A stretch of DNA of 64,000 nucleotides from Falsibacillus pallidus (GTDB lineage Bacteria; Bacillota; Bacilli; Bacillales; DSM-25281): the NCBI RefSeq assembly GCF_003350505.1, contig NZ_QQAY01000013.1, positions 1 to 64,000 on the forward strand, read 5' to 3'. The notes beneath the pieces were generated by a model. The model had not been told where the DNA came from. It saw only the letters and a program-made list of their open reading frames with translations, and searched no databases. Below, piece after piece: positions 60,048 through 64,000 of this stretch (positions are counted from its first letter, which is position 1; each line of letters opens with the position of its first letter). The position numbers and the translations under genes were made by a program.

Positions 60048-60980
60048 ATGATGATTAAAAACGAAATTCAGCAAAAACTGTTATCGATTGTGAAAGATGA
60101 GAACTTAAAGATAGATGAATTGATTCGAAATCATACGTATACAAAGCTTGGCGGGAAGGCGGATTTCTTCATCACGCCTACCTCCTATGAAGAAGTACAG
60201 GCGGTTGTGAAACTGGCGAGAACAGAAAATATTCCGTTCACACTGATCGGAAATGGATCTAATTTGATTGTAAAGGACGGCGGAATCCGCGGGATTGTGC
60301 TGAACCTTAAGAATTTCAAAGACATTTCTTCAGACGGGACGAAATTGACTGCCCAGAGTGGTTCACGAATCATTGATGCGTCCAGGTTTGCTTTGGAAAA
60401 AAAACTGAGTGGCCTTGAATTTGCTTGCGGCATCCCGGGTACTGTCGGAGGCGCCCTTTTCATGAACGCTGGTGCGTACGGCGGCGAAATCAAAGATGTC
60501 CTTGACTATGCAATCGTTGTGGACCGGAATGGCGACCTTGTGAAGCGTGCAGCTGCGAATCTGGATCTTGACTACCGTAAAAGCAATATTGCCGAAAATG
60601 AAGACATTGTCCTTGAGGCTGTGTTTGAATTGAAGCCGGGCAGCTACGATGAAATCAAAGCCATCATGGACGACCTGACATTCAAGCGTGAATCCAAGCA
60701 GCCATTGGAGTACCCTTCTTGCGGAAGTGTGTTCAAGCGCCCTCCTGGCATGTTTGCCGGCAAGCTGATCCAAGACAGCGAACTGCAAGGTGCGAGCATC
60801 GGCGGGGCACAGGTTTCCACAAAGCACGCAGGTTTCATTGTAAATAAAAACAATGCAACTGCCGAAGAATACATCTCGCTGATCCGCCACGTGCAAAAGA
60901 CCGTGAAGGAAAAGTTCGGTGTTGATTTAGAGCGCGAAGTCCGCATCATCGGAGAAGACCTTGTGAAGGAAGAACCTTGA
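60048..60980 (+). CDS. murB: UDP-N-acetylenolpyruvoylglucosamine reductase
   Basis: 310 aa. Uses NADPH and FAD to make UDP-MurNAc in peptidoglycan synthesis. FAD-binding [29 protein letters not shown] and [31 protein letters not shown] are clear, and the type II signature [18 protein letters not shown] holds the catalytic Ser; the C-terminal Glu is in [10 protein letters not shown]. It stands alone between the divergent 49-aa gene and a terminator, away from other mur genes. Confidence 0.97.
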   Translation: MMIKNEIQQKLLSIVKDENLKIDELIRNHTYTKLGGKADFFITPTSYEEVQAVVKLARTENIPFTLIGNGSNLIVKDGGIRGIVLNLKNFKDISSDGTKLTAQSGSRIIDASRFALEKKLSGLEFACGIPGTVGGALFMNAGAYGGEIKDVLDYAIVVDRNGDLVKRAAANLDLDYRKSNIAENEDIVLEAVFELKPGSYDEIKAIMDDLTFKRESKQPLEYPSCGSVFKRPPGMFAGKLIQDSELQGASIGGAQVSTKHAGFIVNKNNATAEEYISLIRHVQKTVKEKFGVDLEREVRIIGEDLVKEEP

Positions 60981-61007
60981 GGTTAGGATGAACGGATATA
61001 TTTATTG

Positions 61008-61044
61008 AAAAACTCGCCATAACCGATTATGGCGAGTTTTTTAT
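61008..61044 (+). terminator. Terminator of murB
   Basis: AAACTCGCCATAA pairs with TTATGGCGAGTTT, followed by TTTATTT. Confidence 0.92.
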
Positions 61045-61056
61045 TTCGGTGGATTC

Positions 61057-61127
61057 GACATAAGTCGGGTGGTGCCTAGTCACTTTGGTGTCGTTTGCGT
61101 CGACAAAAATCGGGGCGTGACTGTGCC
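61057..61127. repeat. Dispersed palindromic element (GTGCCTGTCAC type)
   Basis: TCGGGTGGTGCCTAGTCAC is followed by CGACAAAAATCGGGGCGTGA and CTGTGCC, two diverged units side by side between murB and the primase-helicase gene. Confidence 0.55.
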
Positions 61128-61137
61128 TTAGGGTCGC

Positions 61138-63516
61138 TTAGAATAATTTCATTTGCTCTACTTGGTTTTGTGGTTCTTTTTGAGTTTTGTATCCTAATGC
61201 TTTATAGCCTGCCTTTCTTTTTTCGTACATTCTTTGTAGGACAGGAACTTTTTCATCGATGTAGTCATAGACCTCTACCGTTTCTTTGTTCATATAGGAA
61301 CGATGTAAACGGCCGACGTACTGCTGTAAAGTACCGCTCCAGGATACAGGCATGGTCAGAAATAGTGTATCAAGGCGTGGGTCATCAAAGCCTTCTCCAA
61401 TATATTTCCCCGTGGCAATGATGATTCTTTCTTCATCTAGAGGGACTTCTTTTAATTTTAACAATCGCTCCCTCTCTTCTTTTTTACTCAATCCCCCAAT
61501 CAACACAATAATGTTTTTGGCAAATCCTTTGAACATCTTTTCAAGAATTTCTACATGCTTTTGTCTCTCAGTCAAAATAATAGGATTTCGACCTTCTTCA
61601 AGAGCATGAAGGACATCATTGAAAATCAAGTCGTTCCGCTTCTCATGTATACAAAGCTCATCAAAAATCGCTTGTATTGATTTCTCTTCCACATTATTGG
61701 TGAGAAAATTTGTTTTCCTTGGAACCAAAACGTGACTAAACGAATGAATTTTAGCTTGTTTTTTTGGATTTACTTTATATCTTATCGGACCGCACTGCAT
61801 GGTCATGATAGGATGGAGTCCATCTTTTCTTGTAGGAGTCGCAGTCAATCCAAGTACATACTTAGCCGTCGCCTCTTTCATCACCTTTTCAAATGTAAAG
61901 GCCGAGATATGATGACATTCATCCACAATTACGTGACCATAACTTCTTATCAGCTCTAAATTCTCTTGCTTTGAAGAAAGGGATTGAATGGTCGCGATAT
62001 CTATCTTTCCAGAGAGTTTATTTTTCCCTCCTCCAAGCTCCCCTATCTCCTTATTATCAATAGACAAAAAGCTGGCCAACCGTTCTCTCCATTGTTGTAT
62101 GAGCTGATTACGGTGGACGATTACGAGAGTATTTTCTTTTCTTTCATTTATCATCGCGGCACCAATAACAGTTTTTCCAAATCCGGTTGTTGCTGATAAA
62201 GTGCCAGCAGGAAATTCTTTCAATGCATGTATGGAGTCAACTTGCTGAGGATACAGCTTTCCTTTGAATTCCAATTCCAATGAAGTAGCTGCATGCCTCT
62301 TTTCTTGGATTTCGAATTGAATGGATAACTCTTCAAATAGCTTTGAGACGTCATCTAGACATCCTCTGGGCAGAATCAACTCGTCTCCTGATTCTTGGAT
62401 ACAGTTGATTTTCCTCGGAATGTTATGGGTAGAAAGACGTTTTGACTGAGCTTTGAAAAATTGTGGATTGTTAAAAGTCCCGATTTCAAATAATTTTTGA
62501 GCTATTTGTGGTGAGAGATCATTTTTCTTGAAATGAACACCTTGATAAAGATATGCCGTTAACTTCTTAGGAAGCTTGTTATTTTTTGATACAGGAAGAA
62601 CAGTCTGGATTGTGGGTGCCTTATCACCAATCAGTTCTATGATTCTTGAAACCTTCATTCTTTCAATTGTTTCTAAAAATGTCCATTGATTAGGATAAGG
62701 TTCAAAATTTTCATCTACAAACACACTGTTTCCTTGCTTTCTTGAATTACCTTGCAACGGCATGGCTATTAAATTTCCAACCCCCCCAACGGGAATCTTA
62801 TCCTGATTCGGGAAGAGGCGGTCATATGAATCAATTCCTAATCCAAAGTAACTCGTCGACGTTTTCTCCAAAAGGAAGGTCCCCAGTTTCCTGGCCAATG
62901 AAGCACGAACGCTTTCCTCGAAAAAAATCCAAACATGAGCACCATTTCCTGATCTTGATTTCTCTATATATGCCGGAAGTTTAAGAGATCTGCACGTTTT
63001 CCTAAACGCTTCTACGTCTTGTTTCCAGGTACCTTTATCAAAATCAACCGCTAGAAAATTACATTGATCCCCTTGTATGAGAGGGTAAATGCCAATGGTT
63101 TTTTCTCCATTTAAATGTTTGTAGACCACTTTCTCTGTAAACGGTAGATACTGTTTATTCAAACATTCACTACATTTGATATTAGGTTTTTGACATATCT
63201 CTGGCACCCATTCATTTTTGCAGGCAGGGGAGTAGCCGGAAGTCCCTTTTTTAGATTCCCAGCGTTCCGCATAAACATCTTCTCTTCCTTTAAAAAGACT
63301 CATATAAAGGCGGATTCGATGGTTGATAATTTTCTGTTTTTCCAACCTTTTTTTCTGGGCAGAATCCTGCGAGTTGTTGGGGGTTTTATTTGGACGAAGT
63401 TCTTCGTGATATGAAATATTATGTTTTTCCAAAATTCTTTTTAAAAGTTGGTTTTCAGCTCTAAGCTGAGCTATTTCTTTATACGCTAAATCCAGCTGTA
63501 ATCTAATATCACTCAT
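61138..63516 (-). CDS. AEP primase fused to SF2 helicase (TOTE-conflict type)
   Basis: 792 aa. An N-terminal coiled coil (LDLAYKEIAQLRAENQLLKR) leads into an archaeo-eukaryotic primase domain (about 70-330) with NFLAVDFDKGTW (DxD metal site) and SGNGAHVWIFFE (His motif). A Cys cluster (about 100-120: SPACKNEWVPEIC, IKCSECLNK) may bind zinc. From about 430 a superfamily 2 helicase follows: Walker A ATTGFGKTV, VIVDECHH, GLTATPTR and motif VI QYVGRLHR. This architecture is described in TOTE conflict systems, where it is linked to defence against mobile elements; it also occurs alone. GAGGTGAGAGT precedes the ATG. Confidence 0.9.
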   Translation of the reverse strand: MSDIRLQLDLAYKEIAQLRAENQLLKRILEKHNISYHEELRPNKTPNNSQDSAQKKRLEKQKIINHRIRLYMSLFKGREDVYAERWESKKGTSGYSPACKNEWVPEICQKPNIKCSECLNKQYLPFTEKVVYKHLNGEKTIGIYPLIQGDQCNFLAVDFDKGTWKQDVEAFRKTCRSLKLPAYIEKSRSGNGAHVWIFFEESVRASLARKLGTFLLEKTSTSYFGLGIDSYDRLFPNQDKIPVGGVGNLIAMPLQGNSRKQGNSVFVDENFEPYPNQWTFLETIERMKVSRIIELIGDKAPTIQTVLPVSKNNKLPKKLTAYLYQGVHFKKNDLSPQIAQKLFEIGTFNNPQFFKAQSKRLSTHNIPRKINCIQESGDELILPRGCLDDVSKLFEELSIQFEIQEKRHAATSLELEFKGKLYPQQVDSIHALKEFPAGTLSATTGFGKTVIGAAMINERKENTLVIVHRNQLIQQWRERLASFLSIDNKEIGELGGGKNKLSGKIDIATIQSLSSKQENLELIRSYGHVIVDECHHISAFTFEKVMKEATAKYVLGLTATPTRKDGLHPIMTMQCGPIRYKVNPKKQAKIHSFSHVLVPRKTNFLTNNVEEKSIQAIFDELCIHEKRNDLIFNDVLHALEEGRNPIILTERQKHVEILEKMFKGFAKNIIVLIGGLSKKEERERLLKLKEVPLDEERIIIATGKYIGEGFDDPRLDTLFLTMPVSWSGTLQQYVGRLHRSYMNKETVEVYDYIDEKVPVLQRMYEKRKAGYKALGYKTQKEPQNQVEQMKLF

Positions 63517-63754
63517 ACTCTCACCTCAAATTCAGTGGTTTCCTAAGACGAAAAAGGGATTATTACAATTTTCTATTAACTCCCGATAATACTAATCTAC
63601 CATCATCTTTGCCATCCATACACCCATATAAACCAAATTCCCATTCGACAAAAACCGGGGCCTGACTGTACCTGTAGTGTTACTGGTTTTTAATGGAATC
63701 CTCCGTATCCGCCCACTTTTTTGTTATAATAGATTGAAAAGGAGGTGTGTAAAA
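63517..63754. other. Divergent promoter region
   Basis: Holds a diverged GTGCCTGTCAC-type element near 63648-63685 (GACAAAAACCGGGGCCTGAC) and a good -10 box, TATAAT, at 63725-63730 for the gene at 63755. Confidence 0.5.
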
Positions 63755-64000
63755 ATGGATCAAGTCATACAAGCAATACGCGAGCTGCAAAACCAGCTTA
63801 CTCAGTTTGAAACGAAGGTCGACGAACGTTTTGATAGGTTAGAGAGCAGGATGGACAGATTGGAAGATAGAATGGACAAGCTAGACTTTAGAATGGATCA
63901 ACTGGAACAAAATCAGTTGGAAATCCAGGATAATATTCAAGTCCTCGTCAAAGAAAACTGGGAACATAAAAAAGACCTTCATAAAGTGAAAAGACGTATT
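63755..64000 (+). CDS. Coiled-coil protein, cut by the window end
   Basis: The first 82 codons are visible. AAAGGAGGTG lies seven bases upstream and a TATAAT box lies 25 bases upstream of the ATG. The product is a regular heptad coiled coil with the phrase DRLE/DRMD repeated (FDRLESRMDRLEDRMDKLDF). No domain with known activity is in the visible part. Confidence 0.8.
   Translation, partial: MDQVIQAIRELQNQLTQFETKVDERFDRLESRMDRLEDRMDKLDFRMDQLEQNQLEIQDNIQVLVKENWEHKKDLHKVKRRI

Overview
The window looks like chromosome of a low-GC, endospore-forming Bacillaceae bacterium. The support is an Sda-type sporulation checkpoint protein, Gram-positive ribosome binding sites with many TTG/GTG starts, U-tailed terminators, S-layer-homology (SLH) surface proteins and GEMM-type c-di-GMP riboswitches. 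No rRNA, tRNA or CRISPR array was seen.

Region by region. (1) 0.4-15.7 kb is a surface-protein island: six SLH-anchored exported proteins on the minus strand (NlpC/P60 hydrolase, subtilase, cell-wall amidase, a 677-aa adhesin-like protein, a 5'-nucleotidase and a 759-aa protein of unknown function), a membrane-anchored low-complexity protein and an intact IS3-family element. A 197-bp repeat rich in GCGCATA lies in the island. (2) 15.8-18.6 kb holds a family 2 glycosyltransferase, an unknown protein, a divergent XRE regulator and a Bax-inhibitor-1 membrane protein. (3) 18.7-22.6 kb holds two GEMM-I riboswitches, each followed by a roughly 40-residue single-pass membrane protein too short for ordinary gene calling. 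Between them lie a NodB-type deacetylase, a glycerate kinase and an inverted pair of 115-bp structured repeats. (4) 22.7-43.0 kb is one long minus-strand catabolic cluster: ABC importer without its own ATPase, a GntR regulator fused to a solute-binding-protein fold, four Gfo/Idh/MocA oxidoreductases plus a reduced Gfo-like protein, two FAD oxidoreductases, an MDR dehydrogenase, an aldolase of the DHDPS type, an epimerase, a TIM-barrel isomerase and a secreted beta-propeller protein. It probably handles an unusual, perhaps 3-keto-modified, sugar or glycoside. A roughly 174-bp MITE has inserted repeatedly at stop codons here. (5) 43.4-45.5 kb is a YknW/YknX-like pair. (6) 45.6-58.3 kb is a signalling block: hybrid kinase, GAF kinase, two LytTR regulators, STAS, FapA-like protein, a third GEMM-I riboswitch, EAL phosphodiesterase, CheY-like protein, Sda, PilZ protein and a chemoreceptor. 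(7) 58.4-64 kb holds a thioredoxin-like protein, VanZ-like protein, MurB, a primase-helicase of the TOTE-conflict type and the start of a coiled-coil protein.

Cyclic-di-GMP is the strongest theme: three candidate riboswitches, an EAL protein and a PilZ protein, but no GGDEF synthase in the window. The most unusual items are the riboswitch-controlled mini membrane proteins, the 17-bp motif repeated upstream of the catabolic cluster's transcription units, the GntR-solute-binding fusion, and the stop-codon-associated MITE family.
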